Source of the DNA: Clostridiaceae bacterium
GTDB taxonomy: Bacteria > Bacillota > Clostridia > Lachnospirales > Lachnospiraceae
DNA length: 64,000 nucleotides
Assembly (NCBI GenBank): GCA_902363735.1
Contig: CABJBA010000006.1
Span: 204,998 to 268,997 of the forward strand
Direction: 5' to 3'
The first letter of the stretch is position 1; each line of letters begins with the position of its first letter. The notes beneath the pieces are model-generated. The model saw only the letters and a list, made by a program, of their open reading frames with translations. It ran no database searches and had not been told where the DNA came from. The translations under genes were made by a program, and so were the position numbers. Shown piece by piece: positions 20,301 to 28,767 of this stretch.

Positions 20301-20810
20301 GTGAAACGTACAAATATTGATGCAAATCAGACAGAGTTAAACGATAGAGTAGTTGCCATCAAGCGTGTTTCCAAGACCGTTAAGGGCGGACGCACCATGA
20401 GATTCTCTGCTTTAGTAGTCGTAGGCGACGGCAATGGCCACGTAGGTGCTGGTCTTGGCAAAGCTGGTGAAGTTCCAGAAGCAATCCGCAAAGGAAAAGA
20501 GGCTGCTGTTAAGAATATGGTTTCTATTCCGCTTGATGAGAATAACAGTATTCCTCATGACTTAATTGGTAAGTTCGGAAGCGCTTCCGTACTTCTTAAG
20601 AGAGCCAGCGAAGGTACTGGAGTTATTGCAGGAGGCCCTGCTCGTGCGGTTTTAGAGCTTGCAGGAATTAAGAATATTCATTCCAAGTCTTTAGGTTCCA
20701 ATAATAAGACTAATGTAGTTATGGCTACCATTGATGGATTGACTAAATTAAAAACTCCTGAGGAAGTTGCAAGACTTCGCGGCAAATCTGTAGAAGAGAT
20801 TTTAGGCTAA
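20301..20810 (+). CDS. rpsE: 30S ribosomal protein S5
   Basis: 169 residues, GTG start with GAGGAG upstream. [19 protein letters not shown] motif and [10 protein letters not shown] core. Confidence 0.97.
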   Translation: MKRTNIDANQTELNDRVVAIKRVSKTVKGGRTMRFSALVVVGDGNGHVGAGLGKAGEVPEAIRKGKEAAVKNMVSIPLDENNSIPHDLIGKFGSASVLLKRASEGTGVIAGGPARAVLELAGIKNIHSKSLGSNNKTNVVMATIDGLTKLKTPEEVARLRGKSVEEILG

Positions 20811-20823
20811 GGAGGATAAGAAG

Positions 20824-21006
20824 ATGGCAGATAAGTTAAAAATCACATTGGTGAAATCCCCGATTGGTGCAATTCCGAAGCATAAAGCAACTGTTAAAGC
20901 ATTAGGCTTGAAAAAGCTTAATAAGACAGTTGAAATGCCGGATAACGGTGCAGTCAGAGGCATGATTGCCAATGTGCGTCATTTAGTAAAAGTTGAAGAG
21001 ATCTAA
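20824..21006 (+). CDS. rpmD: 50S ribosomal protein L30
   Basis: 60 residues, AAGGAGG upstream. [24 protein letters not shown] is typical. Confidence 0.97.
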   Translation: MADKLKITLVKSPIGAIPKHKATVKALGLKKLNKTVEMPDNGAVRGMIANVRHLVKVEEI

Positions 21007-21032
21007 AAGAAAACAGTAAGGAGGTGCAAGGG

Positions 21033-21473
21033 ATGGATTTATCAAATTTACAGCCTGCATTAGGTTCCAAACACAGCGATAACTTCAGAAAAGGACGCGG
21101 TCACGGTTCAGGAAACGGTAAGACTGCAGGTAAAGGCCATAAAGGTCAGAAAGCCCGTTCTGGTGCTACAAGACCAGGTTTTGAAGGCGGTCAGATGCCT
21201 TTATACAGACGTATTCCCAAGAGAGGTTTTACTAACAGAAATTCTAAGACCATCATCGGAATCAATGTAAAGGCCTTAGAAATATTTGACAACGATACAG
21301 TTGTTACGGTTGAGACTTTATTAGAGAGCGGTATTGTTAAGAATCCGCGCGACGGCGTTAAGATCCTTGGAAATGGAGAATTAACCAAAAAGCTTGTAGT
21401 AAAGGTAGATGCTTTCAGTGAAGGCGCAAAAACCAAAATTGAGGCTTTAGGTGGAACCTGCGAGGTGATCTAA
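21033..21473 (+). CDS. rplO: 50S ribosomal protein L15
   Basis: 146 residues from the ATG at 21033, 9 nt after AAGGAG; a GTG at 21024 lies inside the ribosome site and is rejected. The Gly/Lys-rich [18 protein letters not shown] arm is diagnostic. Confidence 0.97.
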   Translation: MDLSNLQPALGSKHSDNFRKGRGHGSGNGKTAGKGHKGQKARSGATRPGFEGGQMPLYRRIPKRGFTNRNSKTIIGINVKALEIFDNDTVVTVETLLESGIVKNPRDGVKILGNGELTKKLVVKVDAFSEGAKTKIEALGGTCEVI

Positions 21474-21474
21474 T

Positions 21475-22797
21475 ATGTTTAAAACACTCCGTAATGCATT
21501 CAAGGTCAAGGAAGTAAGAAAGAAACTGATCTATACTTTCATGATGCTGGTGGTTATCAGAATTGGTTCTCAATTGCCGATTCCAGGAGTTAATACAGAG
21601 TTTTTCAAAGAGTTCTTTGCTCAGCAGAATAACGATGCCATGGGATTTTTTAATGCCATGACCGGAAGTTCCTTTTCCAATATGTCGGTGTTCGCTCTGA
21701 GCATCAGCCCTTATATCACATCTTCCATCATCATGCAGCTTTTGACCATTGCAATCCCTAAGCTGGAGGAAATGCAAAAAGATGGTGAAGACGGAAGAAA
21801 GAAGATTGCAGAATACACCCGTTATGTAACAGTAGGTCTGGCGTTAATCGAGTCCGTTGCTATGGCAATTGGATTCGGCGGCCAGGGACTGTTAAGACAG
21901 TTTAATACCTTAAGCATTCTTATTGCTGTCGTTACCATGACAGCGGGAAGTGCCCTGCTGATGTGGATTGGTGAGAGGATTACAGAAAAAGGTGTGGGAA
22001 ATGGTATTTCCATTGTATTGATGGTGAATATTATATCCAGTTTTCCATCAGATGTAATGACCTTATACAATCGTTTCATGTCAGGAAAATCGGTTGCTGT
22101 AACAGCTATAGCAGCCATTATCATCATAGCTGTTATATTAGCTATCGTTGTATTTGTCATCGTCCTTCAGGATGGTGAAAGAAGAATTCCTGTTCAGTAT
22201 TCCAAAAAAATGCAGGGACGGAAGATGGTGGGCGGACAGGCCTCCAGCATTCCGTTGAAAGTGAACACAGCCGGTGTTATTCCGGTTATCTTCGCTTCCT
22301 CTCTTATGTCGTTCCCGGTCGTGATTGGCCAGTTCTTTGGTGATAAGATCGATTATAACAGCATTGGAGGCCACATTTTAACAGGACTTAATTCTTCCAG
22401 CTGGTTCAAACTGGACAGACCAGTGTATTCCATTGGACTGATCCTCTACGTGGCTCTTATTATTGTGTTCGCTTACTTTTATACTTCAATCACATTTAAT
22501 CCTCTTGAGGTGGCGAACAACATGAAGAAGTCCGGCGGTTTTATTCCGGGTATCCGTCCGGGAAAACCTACCAGCGATTATCTCAATTCTATTTTGAACT
22601 ATATCGTGTTTATTGGTGCATGCAGTTTGACGATTGTCTGTGTTATTCCCATCATGGTATCAGGCCTGTTTAATGTAAGCCGTCTTTCATTCGGCGGTAC
22701 ATCCTTAATCATTATCGTCAGCGTTGTACTTGAGACAATTAAAGCAATTGAATCTCAAATGCTTGTGCGTTATTACAAAGGCTTTTTAAACGATTAG
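21475..22797 (+). CDS. secY: Protein translocase subunit SecY
   Basis: 440 residues, about ten membrane helices; core of the SecYEG channel. Contains the plug-proximal GSQLPIPGVNTEFF region and the cytoplasmic QDGERRIPVQYSKK loop. Starts one base after the rplO stop. Confidence 0.98.
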   Translation: MFKTLRNAFKVKEVRKKLIYTFMMLVVIRIGSQLPIPGVNTEFFKEFFAQQNNDAMGFFNAMTGSSFSNMSVFALSISPYITSSIIMQLLTIAIPKLEEMQKDGEDGRKKIAEYTRYVTVGLALIESVAMAIGFGGQGLLRQFNTLSILIAVVTMTAGSALLMWIGERITEKGVGNGISIVLMVNIISSFPSDVMTLYNRFMSGKSVAVTAIAAIIIIAVILAIVVFVIVLQDGERRIPVQYSKKMQGRKMVGGQASSIPLKVNTAGVIPVIFASSLMSFPVVIGQFFGDKIDYNSIGGHILTGLNSSSWFKLDRPVYSIGLILYVALIIVFAYFYTSITFNPLEVANNMKKSGGFIPGIRPGKPTSDYLNSILNYIVFIGACSLTIVCVIPIMVSGLFNVSRLSFGGTSLIIIVSVVLETIKAIESQMLVRYYKGFLND

Positions 22798-22805
22798 AGG
22801 AAAAA

Positions 22806-22838
22806 CCAAGGGAAACACGCCATGCGTGTTTTTCTTGG
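22806..22838 (+). other. Hairpin between secY and adk
   Basis: CCAAGGGAAACACGC pairs (with G-U pairs) with GCGTGTTTTTCTTGG around a CAT loop. No T-run after it; it may be an attenuator, an mRNA stabiliser or a processing site. Confidence 0.5.
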
Positions 22839-22878
22839 GATTTATGTTATTTAATCCAATGCAAGGGAGGGACTGCTT

Positions 22879-23523
22879 ATGAAGATTATCATGTTAGGTG
22901 CCCCAGGAGCTGGTAAAGGTACCCAGGCAAAGAAGATCGCTGAAAAATATGGAATTCCCCACGTTTCCACCGGAGATATTTTCCGTTCCAACATAAAAGA
23001 AGGAACAGACCTGGGCAGGAAGGCTAAGGAGTACATAGATCAAGGAGCTTTGGTGCCGGATGAACTGACCATCGGTATGCTGATGGACCGGATTCAGAAT
23101 GAAGACTGCAAAAATGGATATGTACTGGATGGATTCCCAAGAACTATTTCCCAGGCAGAAAGCCTGAAGGAAGCTCTTTCCGAAAGAGGACAGAAAATTG
23201 ATTTTGCCATTGACGTAGATGTGGCGGATGAGAACATTATAAAAAGAATGGCCGGTCGCCGTGCCTGCATTTCCTGTGGAGCTACCTATCACTTGGTATA
23301 TAATCCAACCAAGGTCCCAGGAATATGCGATGTATGCGGTGCAGAGCTGATTTTAAGAAATGATGATAAGCCGGAAACCGTTCAAAAGCGTCTGTCGGTC
23401 TACCATGACCAGACAAAGCCTTTAATTGAGTATTACGGGAAAGCCGGTGTGTTGGTAAGTGTTGACGGAACACAGGATTTAAATAAAGTGTTCACTGATA
23501 TTACCGGCACTTTAGGAGCATAG
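22879..23523 (+). CDS. adk: Adenylate kinase
   Basis: 214 residues; AMP + ATP to 2 ADP. P-loop GAPGAGKGT at 7-15, DGFPRT motif, and a LID domain with four Cys (CISC...CDVC) of the zinc-binding type. GGGAGGGA upstream. Confidence 0.98.
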   Translation: MKIIMLGAPGAGKGTQAKKIAEKYGIPHVSTGDIFRSNIKEGTDLGRKAKEYIDQGALVPDELTIGMLMDRIQNEDCKNGYVLDGFPRTISQAESLKEALSERGQKIDFAIDVDVADENIIKRMAGRRACISCGATYHLVYNPTKVPGICDVCGAELILRNDDKPETVQKRLSVYHDQTKPLIEYYGKAGVLVSVDGTQDLNKVFTDITGTLGA

Positions 23524-23526
23524 TTT

Positions 23527-24291
23527 ATGTCAGTTACCATTAAATCTGCAAGAGAGATAGAACTTATGAGAGAGGCAGGAAGAATTCTTTGCAAGACCCA
23601 TGAAGAACTTTCTAAAGCCTTAAAACCGGGTATGACGACCTGGGATATTGACCATCTGGGAGAAGAGATCATAAGGAGCTACGGATGCACGCCTTCGTTC
23701 TTAAATTATAACGGATATCCCGCTTCCATCTGCGTTTCAGTTAATGATGAGGTGGTCCATGGGATACCGGATAAGAAACGTTTTTTACAGGAAGGCGATA
23801 TTGTTAGTCTGGATGCCGGTGTGATTTACAAGGGCTATCATTCCGATGCCGCAAGGACTTATGGAATCGGAGAAATCACTCCTGAAGCGGGACAGCTCAT
23901 AGAAGTGACAAGACAATGTTTTTTTGAAGGGATTAAATTTGCAAAATCTGGCAATCATTTAGGTGATATATCCGCTGCAATCCAGAAGTATGCAGAAAAA
24001 TTCGGCTATGGAGTGGTCCGGGACTTAGTTGGCCATGGAATCGGTTCACAGCTTCACGAGGAGCCTGAGGTGCCCAACTTTGCCAGAAAGAGAAGAGGAA
24101 TCAAGCTGAGGCCGGGAATGACACTTGCCATTGAACCTATGATCAATGAGGGAAGTCTGGAGGTTGTCTGGCTTGATGATGACTGGACCGTAGTGACGGA
24201 GGATGGAAGCCTTTCTGCCCATTATGAAAATACTGTGCTGATTACTGAAGGAGAGCCGGAGCTGCTGAGTCTGGTTTCCCATGAAAACTGA
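23527..24291 (+). CDS. map: Methionine aminopeptidase, type I
   Basis: 254 residues; removes the initiator Met. Metal ligands are visible in SLDAGVIYKGYHSDAART (two Asp), GHGIGSQLHEEP (His), LAIEPMINEG (Glu) and SAHYENTVLIT (Glu). No N-terminal SEC-C zinc extension. Confidence 0.97.
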   Translation: MSVTIKSAREIELMREAGRILCKTHEELSKALKPGMTTWDIDHLGEEIIRSYGCTPSFLNYNGYPASICVSVNDEVVHGIPDKKRFLQEGDIVSLDAGVIYKGYHSDAARTYGIGEITPEAGQLIEVTRQCFFEGIKFAKSGNHLGDISAAIQKYAEKFGYGVVRDLVGHGIGSQLHEEPEVPNFARKRRGIKLRPGMTLAIEPMINEGSLEVVWLDDDWTVVTEDGSLSAHYENTVLITEGEPELLSLVSHEN

Positions 24292-24581
24292 TGCAGCTTA
24301 TGAAAGCAGAGGCAGGAACCCTGGTAAAATCAGTAGCAGGGCATGACAAAGGCAGCTATTTCTTCATATTAAAAGAAGAAGGCGAATATATATATCTGGT
24401 GGACGGAAAATACAAACGTCTGGACTGCCCAAAAAAGAAAAAGAAAAAGCATGTAGAACCCCTTTTATGGGAGAAACATTTCCCGATTGATATGATACGG
24501 GAAAATAAAAAAGTCACCGATGAAGAGATCAAACATTTTATCAGATGTTTCAAAAGAGAAGAACAGGTTGTTAGGAGGTAA
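24291..24581 (+). CDS. KOW-domain RNA-binding protein
   Basis: 96 residues, starting in the map stop codon (TGATG). The N-terminal [20 protein letters not shown] is KOW/L14e-like, followed by a KKKKKKH lysine run. Commonly found between map and infA in clostridia, where it is annotated as a KOW RNA-binding or L14e-like protein. Its ribosomal role is untested as far as I know. Confidence 0.85.
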   Translation: MQLMKAEAGTLVKSVAGHDKGSYFFILKEEGEYIYLVDGKYKRLDCPKKKKKKHVEPLLWEKHFPIDMIRENKKVTDEEIKHFIRCFKREEQVVRR

Positions 24582-24586
24582 GCTGT

Positions 24587-24805
24587 ATGTCAAAAGCAGA
24601 TGTTATCGAAATTGAAGGAATTGTTGTGGAAAAGCTTCCCAATGCCATGTTCCAGGTAGAACTGGAAAATGGTCATCAGGTATTGGCCCACATCAGCGGA
24701 AAACTCCGCATGCATTACATTCGTATTTTACCGGGCGATAAAGTGACTATAGAAATGTCACCTTACGATTTAAGCAAGGGAAGAATTATCTGGAGAGATA
24801 AATAA
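24587..24805 (+). CDS. infA: Translation initiation factor IF-1
   Basis: 72 residues, S1-type OB fold with [19 protein letters not shown] and the LSKGRIIWR end. AGGAGG upstream. Confidence 0.98.
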   Translation: MSKADVIEIEGIVVEKLPNAMFQVELENGHQVLAHISGKLRMHYIRILPGDKVTIEMSPYDLSKGRIIWRDK

Positions 24806-24817
24806 GGAAAAAACTGC

Positions 24818-24846
24818 TTGCATTTAAATGCAATTAGTGTTATAAT
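24818..24846 (+). promoter_or_regulatory. Internal sigma-A promoter before rpmJ
   Basis: TTGCAT, exactly 17 bp, perfect TATAAT. It begins 12 nt after the infA stop and can drive rpmJ-rpsM-rpsK-rpsD-rpoA-rplQ separately. The 170-nt leader after it contains a GTTTTA/TAAAAC hairpin and other short pairings but no recognised motif. Confidence 0.8.
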
Positions 24847-25015
24847 GTTGTGGCGACTTTGTTGAAATACGCTGTGTTATGTCCACAGGGACAGCACTGG
24901 TTTTATGATAAAACACACTGCGGGTATACTCAGCAAGCTCTTTCTCATGTAAGCGTCTGGAGACAGATGCCGGGCGTTCAGATGAAAAGGGCGCATAAAG
25001 GAAAGGAGAATTGCT

Positions 25016-25129
25016 GTGAAGGTTAGATCATCAGTCAAACCGATTTGCGAAAAATGCAAAATCATCAAGAGAAAAGGCAGTATCAGAGTAATCTGTGAAA
25101 ATCCTAAGCATAAGCAAAAACAAGGTTAA
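25016..25129 (+). CDS. rpmJ: 50S ribosomal protein L36
   Basis: 37 residues, GTG start with AAAGGAG upstream; too short for routine ORF cut-offs. [15 protein letters not shown] with the C-x2-C...C...H zinc ligands (C11, C14, C27, H32) of the zinc-type L36. Confidence 0.95.
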   Translation: MKVRSSVKPICEKCKIIKRKGSIRVICENPKHKQKQG

Positions 25130-25157
25130 AAATTATTAATGGAGGTGTACTACACAA

Positions 25158-25526
25158 ATGGCTCGTATTTCAGGTGTTGATTTACCAAGAGAAAAACGTG
25201 TTGAGATCGGTTTGACTTACATCTACGGTATTGGTAGAGTAAGCGCAAGCCGCATTCTTACAGAAGCTGGCGTTAGTCCTGACACTCGTGTTAAGGACTT
25301 AACAGATGACGAAGTTAAGAGAATCGCAGCAGTAATTACAGAATCTCAGACTGTTGAAGGTGATTTAAGAAGAGAAATCGCTATGAACATTAAGAGACTT
25401 CAGGAAATTGGATGCTATCGCGGAATTCGTCATAGAAAGAGCCTTCCGGTTCGCGGTCAGAAGACAAAGACCAATGCAAGAACTCGTAAGGGTCCAAGAA
25501 AGACTGTAGCAAATAAGAAGAAATAA
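25158..25526 (+). CDS. rpsM: 30S ribosomal protein S13
   Basis: 122 residues, GGAGGTG upstream. [25 protein letters not shown] start and the [17 protein letters not shown] tail. Confidence 0.98.
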   Translation: MARISGVDLPREKRVEIGLTYIYGIGRVSASRILTEAGVSPDTRVKDLTDDEVKRIAAVITESQTVEGDLRREIAMNIKRLQEIGCYRGIRHRKSLPVRGQKTKTNARTRKGPRKTVANKKK

Positions 25527-25612
25527 CAATTAACAGCGAATCACGTTACATGTTTTAAAAACAGGAATAACAAGATTCAGATGCAAGTAAAAAGAAAGTA
25601 GGTTAGTTTAAA

Positions 25613-26014
25613 ATGGCTAAAAAAGTGTCCACTACTAAAAAAGTGACAAAAAAGCGTGTAAAGAAAAACGTTGAACGCGGACAAGCACATATCCAGTCAT
25701 CTTTTAATAACACGATCGTGACATTAACAGATACGCAGGGAAATGCATTATCCTGGGCAAGCGCTGGTGGTCTTGGTTTCAGAGGTTCAAGGAAATCTAC
25801 TCCATATGCAGCTCAGATGGCGGCAGAAACTGCTACTAAGGCAGCTCTAATACATGGTTTAAAATCAGTAGACGTTATGGTAAAAGGTCCTGGTTCCGGC
25901 CGTGAAGCAGCTATTCGCGCACTTCAGGCATGCGGATTAGAGGTAACCAGCATTAAGGATGTAACCCCGGTTCCACATAACGGTTGTCGTCCACCAAAAC
26001 GTAGAAGAGTTTAA
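25613..26014 (+). CDS. rpsK: 30S ribosomal protein S11
   Basis: 133 residues. [27 protein letters not shown] and the [13 protein letters not shown] end are diagnostic. The ribosome site is weak (AAGTAGG-like, ~15 nt away), unlike its neighbours, and the gap before it is 86 nt. Confidence 0.97.
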   Translation: MAKKVSTTKKVTKKRVKKNVERGQAHIQSSFNNTIVTLTDTQGNALSWASAGGLGFRGSRKSTPYAAQMAAETATKAALIHGLKSVDVMVKGPGSGREAAIRALQACGLEVTSIKDVTPVPHNGCRPPKRRRV

Positions 26015-26031
26015 TTTAGGAGGTAATTACA

Positions 26032-26625
26032 GTGGCAGTTGATAGAGTTCCTGTTCTTAAAAGATGTAGATCCCTTGGTCTTGATCCGATCTACTTAGGA
26101 ATAGATAAAAAATCCAATAGAGAATTAAAAAGAGCGAACAGAAAGATGAGTGAGTACGGCATTCAGCTTAGAGAAAAGCAGAAAGCTAAATTCATCTACG
26201 GCGTTCTTGAGAAACCTTTCCGTAACTACTATGCAAAGGCTTCCAGAATGAAGGGTACAGTAGGTGAAAACCTGATGACTCTTCTGGAGAGAAGACTTGA
26301 CAACGTAGTATTCCGTATGGGATTCGGAAGAACAAGAAGAGAGACCAGACAGATGGTTGACCATAAGAGCATCCTTGTAAATGGTAAATGCGTAAACATT
26401 CCTTCCTATTTAATTAAGGTAGGCGATGTGATCGAAGTAAAAGAGAAATGCAAAACCAATGCAAGATTCAAAGGTGTTCAGGAGACAACAGCAGGACGTA
26501 TGGTTCCGGCCTGGCTTGATGTTGACCATGAGAATTTACGTGGTGCTGTAAAAGAGTTACCAACAAGAGATGAGATTGATGTTCCAGTAAATGAAATGCT
26601 TATCGTCGAGTTGTACTCCAAATAA
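26032..26625 (+). CDS. rpsD: 30S ribosomal protein S4
   Basis: 197 residues, GTG start with TAGGAGG upstream. S4 domain around [29 protein letters not shown]. The [10 protein letters not shown]-terminus has a single Cys, so it is not the four-Cys zinc form. S4 is the classic repressor of the alpha operon. Confidence 0.97.
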   Translation: MAVDRVPVLKRCRSLGLDPIYLGIDKKSNRELKRANRKMSEYGIQLREKQKAKFIYGVLEKPFRNYYAKASRMKGTVGENLMTLLERRLDNVVFRMGFGRTRRETRQMVDHKSILVNGKCVNIPSYLIKVGDVIEVKEKCKTNARFKGVQETTAGRMVPAWLDVDHENLRGAVKELPTRDEIDVPVNEMLIVELYSK

Positions 26626-26652
26626 TTGAAGGCTGGCTGAATGGCCGCTTTC

Positions 26653-26676
26653 GCCCGGGGGTTTCGGCCTCCGGGC
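26653..26676 (+). other. GC-rich hairpin between rpsD and rpoA
   Basis: GCCCGGGGG and CCTCCGGGC form a 9-bp stem (one G-U) with a 6-nt loop, followed by AAGATTTGAG and no T-run. The position between S4 and RNA polymerase alpha suggests partial attenuation or processing that adjusts alpha level (inference). Confidence 0.6.
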
Positions 26677-26729
26677 AAGATTTGAGTATAAGACCCTCGA
26701 TACAAAATACCCAAAAGGAGGGGCTATTA

Positions 26730-27698
26730 GTGTTCGATTTTGAAAAACCAAACATTGAGATTGCTGAAATCTCAGAAGACAAAAAATATGGCAAATTTGT
26801 AGTTGAACCGCTTGAAAGAGGTTATGGCACGACTTTAGGTAATTCCTTAAGAAGGATCATGCTTTCTTCCTTACCGGGCGCTGCAGTCAGTCAGGTAAAA
26901 ATCGACGGCGTTTTGCATGAATTCAGTTCCATCCCAGGCGTTAAAGAAGATGTAACTGAGATTATTATGAACATCAAGAGCTTATCTATTAAGAATAACA
27001 GTGATACCAATGAAGCAAAGGTTGCATACATCGAGTTTGAAGGCGAAGGTGTTGTAACTGCTGCAGATATCCAGGCAGATCCCGACATTGAGATCATGAA
27101 CCCGGAACAGCTTATTGCTACGCTCAGCGGAGGCACTGACAGCAAGTTCTATATGGAACTTACTATCACAAGGGGCCGCGGCTATGTAAGCGCAGATAAG
27201 AACAAGAGTGAAGATTTACCTATTGGCGTAATTGCCGTTGACTCCATTTACACACCAGTAGAGCGGGTCAATATGATGGTAGAGAACACCCGGGTAGGTC
27301 AGGTTACTGATTACGATAAGCTGACATTAGATGTATTTACAAATGGCACACTGGCACCTGACGAGACCGTCAGTCTGGCCGCAAAGGTGTTAAGTGAGCA
27401 CTTGAACTTATTTATTGATTTATCTGAAAATGCCAAGACCGCTGAGGTTATGGTAGAAAAAGAGGATAATGAGAAAGAAAAAGTTCTGGAGATGAATATT
27501 GACGAACTGGAGCTTTCTGTCCGTTCCTATAATTGTCTTAAGAGAGCCGGTATCAACACTGTAGAAGAGTTGTGCAACCGTACTTCAGAAGATATGATGA
27601 AGGTCCGTAACTTAGGCCGCAAATCTTTGGAAGAGGTGCTGGCTAAATTAAAGGAGTTAGGCTTACAGCTTAACCCCAGCGATGATGCAAACGCATAA
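26730..27698 (+). CDS. rpoA: DNA-directed RNA polymerase subunit alpha
   Basis: 322 residues from the GTG at 26730, which has AAAAGGAGG at the right distance; an in-frame upstream start at 26682 adds residues not typical of the family and overlaps the ribosome site. N-terminal dimerisation domain with [24 protein letters not shown]-terminal domain with the helix-hairpin-helix [12 protein letters not shown] and [11 protein letters not shown] that bind UP elements. Confidence 0.97.
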   Translation: MFDFEKPNIEIAEISEDKKYGKFVVEPLERGYGTTLGNSLRRIMLSSLPGAAVSQVKIDGVLHEFSSIPGVKEDVTEIIMNIKSLSIKNNSDTNEAKVAYIEFEGEGVVTAADIQADPDIEIMNPEQLIATLSGGTDSKFYMELTITRGRGYVSADKNKSEDLPIGVIAVDSIYTPVERVNMMVENTRVGQVTDYDKLTLDVFTNGTLAPDETVSLAAKVLSEHLNLFIDLSENAKTAEVMVEKEDNEKEKVLEMNIDELELSVRSYNCLKRAGINTVEELCNRTSEDMMKVRNLGRKSLEEVLAKLKELGLQLNPSDDANA

Positions 27699-27784
27699 TT
27701 GCAAACGATGTATGGAGATTAAGCACTGATACAGTAAGACCGAAGAAGCATGTATCCGTGTTCCACAGATGGAGGAATATTGAA

Positions 27785-28321
27785 ATGGCAGGATATAGAA
27801 AACTGGGAAGAACTTCCAGTCAGAGAAAAGCATTAATCAGAAGCCAGGTAACTGCATTGTTACACAATGGAAAGATCGTTACAACAGAAGCAAGGGCTAA
27901 AGAAATCCGCAAGGTAGCTGAAGGCCTGATTGCTCTGGCAGTAAAGGAAAAAGACAACTTTGAGACTGTTAAGGTAACTGCAAAGGTTGCCCGTAAGGAC
28001 AAAGACGGCAAGAGAGTAAAAGAAGTTGTAAACGGCAAGAAAGTTACCGTATATGACGAAGTGGAGAAAGAGATCAAGAAAGATCTCCCTTCCAGACTTC
28101 ATGCCAGAAGACAGATGTTAAAGGTTCTTTACGATGTAACTGAGGTTCCTGCAGAGGCAGCCGGAAGAAAGAAGAACACAAAATCTGTTGATATTCCAAA
28201 GAAGCTGTTCGAAGATGTTGCACCAAAATATGTATCCCGCAACGGTGGTTATACACGTATCGTAAAGATCGGCCAGCGTAAGGGTGACGGCGCAATGGCT
28301 GTTTTACTTGAATTAGTATAA
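27785..28321 (+). CDS. rplQ: 50S ribosomal protein L17 with insertion
   Basis: 178 residues from the ATG at 27785 (TGGAGGA upstream), against about 120 in Bacillus. The conserved MAGYRKLGRTSSQRKALIRS start and NGGYTRIVKIGQRKGDGA end flank a highly charged insertion (~65-110, KDKDGKRVKEVVNGKK..) placed before the LHARRQ motif, plus a smaller Lys-rich insertion after it. Enlarged L17 is, to my knowledge, common in related clostridia. Last gene of the superoperon. Confidence 0.96.
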   Translation: MAGYRKLGRTSSQRKALIRSQVTALLHNGKIVTTEARAKEIRKVAEGLIALAVKEKDNFETVKVTAKVARKDKDGKRVKEVVNGKKVTVYDEVEKEIKKDLPSRLHARRQMLKVLYDVTEVPAEAAGRKKNTKSVDIPKKLFEDVAPKYVSRNGGYTRIVKIGQRKGDGAMAVLLELV

Positions 28322-28332
28322 GGTGTATTTAG

Positions 28333-28374
28333 AATTCCCGGTATGAATGCAATCTATTCATACCGGGAATTTTT
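28333..28374 (+). terminator. Intrinsic terminator after rplQ
   Basis: AATTCCCGGTATGAAT and ATTCATACCGGGAATT form a 16-bp perfect stem with a 7-nt loop, then TTTT. It closes the S10-spc-alpha superoperon. Confidence 0.92.
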
Positions 28375-28429
28375 GAATTCTGCCTTTTCCTGGGAAATAA
28401 AAGCAAGAATAAAGAAAGAATATCGTAAG

Positions 28430-28459
28430 TTGACTGATTCTTACTTTAGAGGCTATAAT
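28430..28459 (+). promoter_or_regulatory. Sigma-A promoter of the cell-wall-binding pair
   Basis: TTGACT, 18 bp, perfect TATAAT. Transcription would begin near 28466, leaving a ~300-nt untranslated leader before the first start codon. Confidence 0.8.
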
Positions 28460-28465
28460 ATCCAT

Positions 28466-28767
28466 ATAAGCAATGAGCAGTGCGAAACAGGCTGGTAATG
28501 GAATTTTTCGTTGTGCTCGCACATAAGAAAAATTTTATTGCCGGTCTGTTTCATAGGGCGAAGCCCGTGAGCCTGGAAATCCAAAGGATTTCCAGGCTTG
28601 CACAGCGGACGAAAGGTCTGCACAGCGGACGAAAGGCTTGCACAGCAGACGAAAGGTTTGCACAGCGGACGAAAGTCTTGCATCAGGTTTTTTTAACCAT
28701 ACCAAGCCGTCCACTACACACCTGCATAAAAAAATCGGATTATTAAAAAGGAGAACGGAGGGATCTT
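28466..28767 (+). ncRNA. Long structured leader with 70-nt hairpin and mini-hairpin array
   Basis: In order: a hairpin with 33/34-nt arms (28484-28516 and 28519-28552, GAAACAG...CTGTTTC, largely paired when G-U pairs are allowed, apex GTGCTCGCAC); GGGC-GAA-GCCC (28556-28566); GCCTGGAAATCC-AAA-GGATTTCCAGGC (28571-28597); then four 20-nt units and a short run to the ribosome site. No ORF here has a ribosome site. It matches no riboswitch class I can recall. It could be a regulatory leader, or a dispersed repeat inserted between promoter and gene. Confidence 0.7.
28601..28680 (+). repeat. Four tandem 20-bp repeats in the leader
   Basis: Units begin at 28601, 28621, 28641 and 28661, consensus CACAGCGGACGAAAGGTCTG, with no spacers. 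In units 1 and 3 GCGGAC/GTCTGC and GCAGAC/GTTTGC pair over a GAAAG loop; the differences between these units keep pairing by G-U exchange. Units 2 and 4 pair less well. Confidence 0.85.

Noticed and set aside
22806..22838. Terminator between secY and adk
   Set aside because: The hairpin is strong but lacks a following T-run, and adk and map normally belong to the same transcript; kept only as an unspecified hairpin.
28601..28680. Tandem 20-bp repeats as a CRISPR array or a type III toxin-antitoxin RNA
   Set aside because: There are no spacers and no cas genes; the downstream gene is a secreted wall-binding protein, not a ToxN-like nuclease, and no terminator separates repeats from gene.
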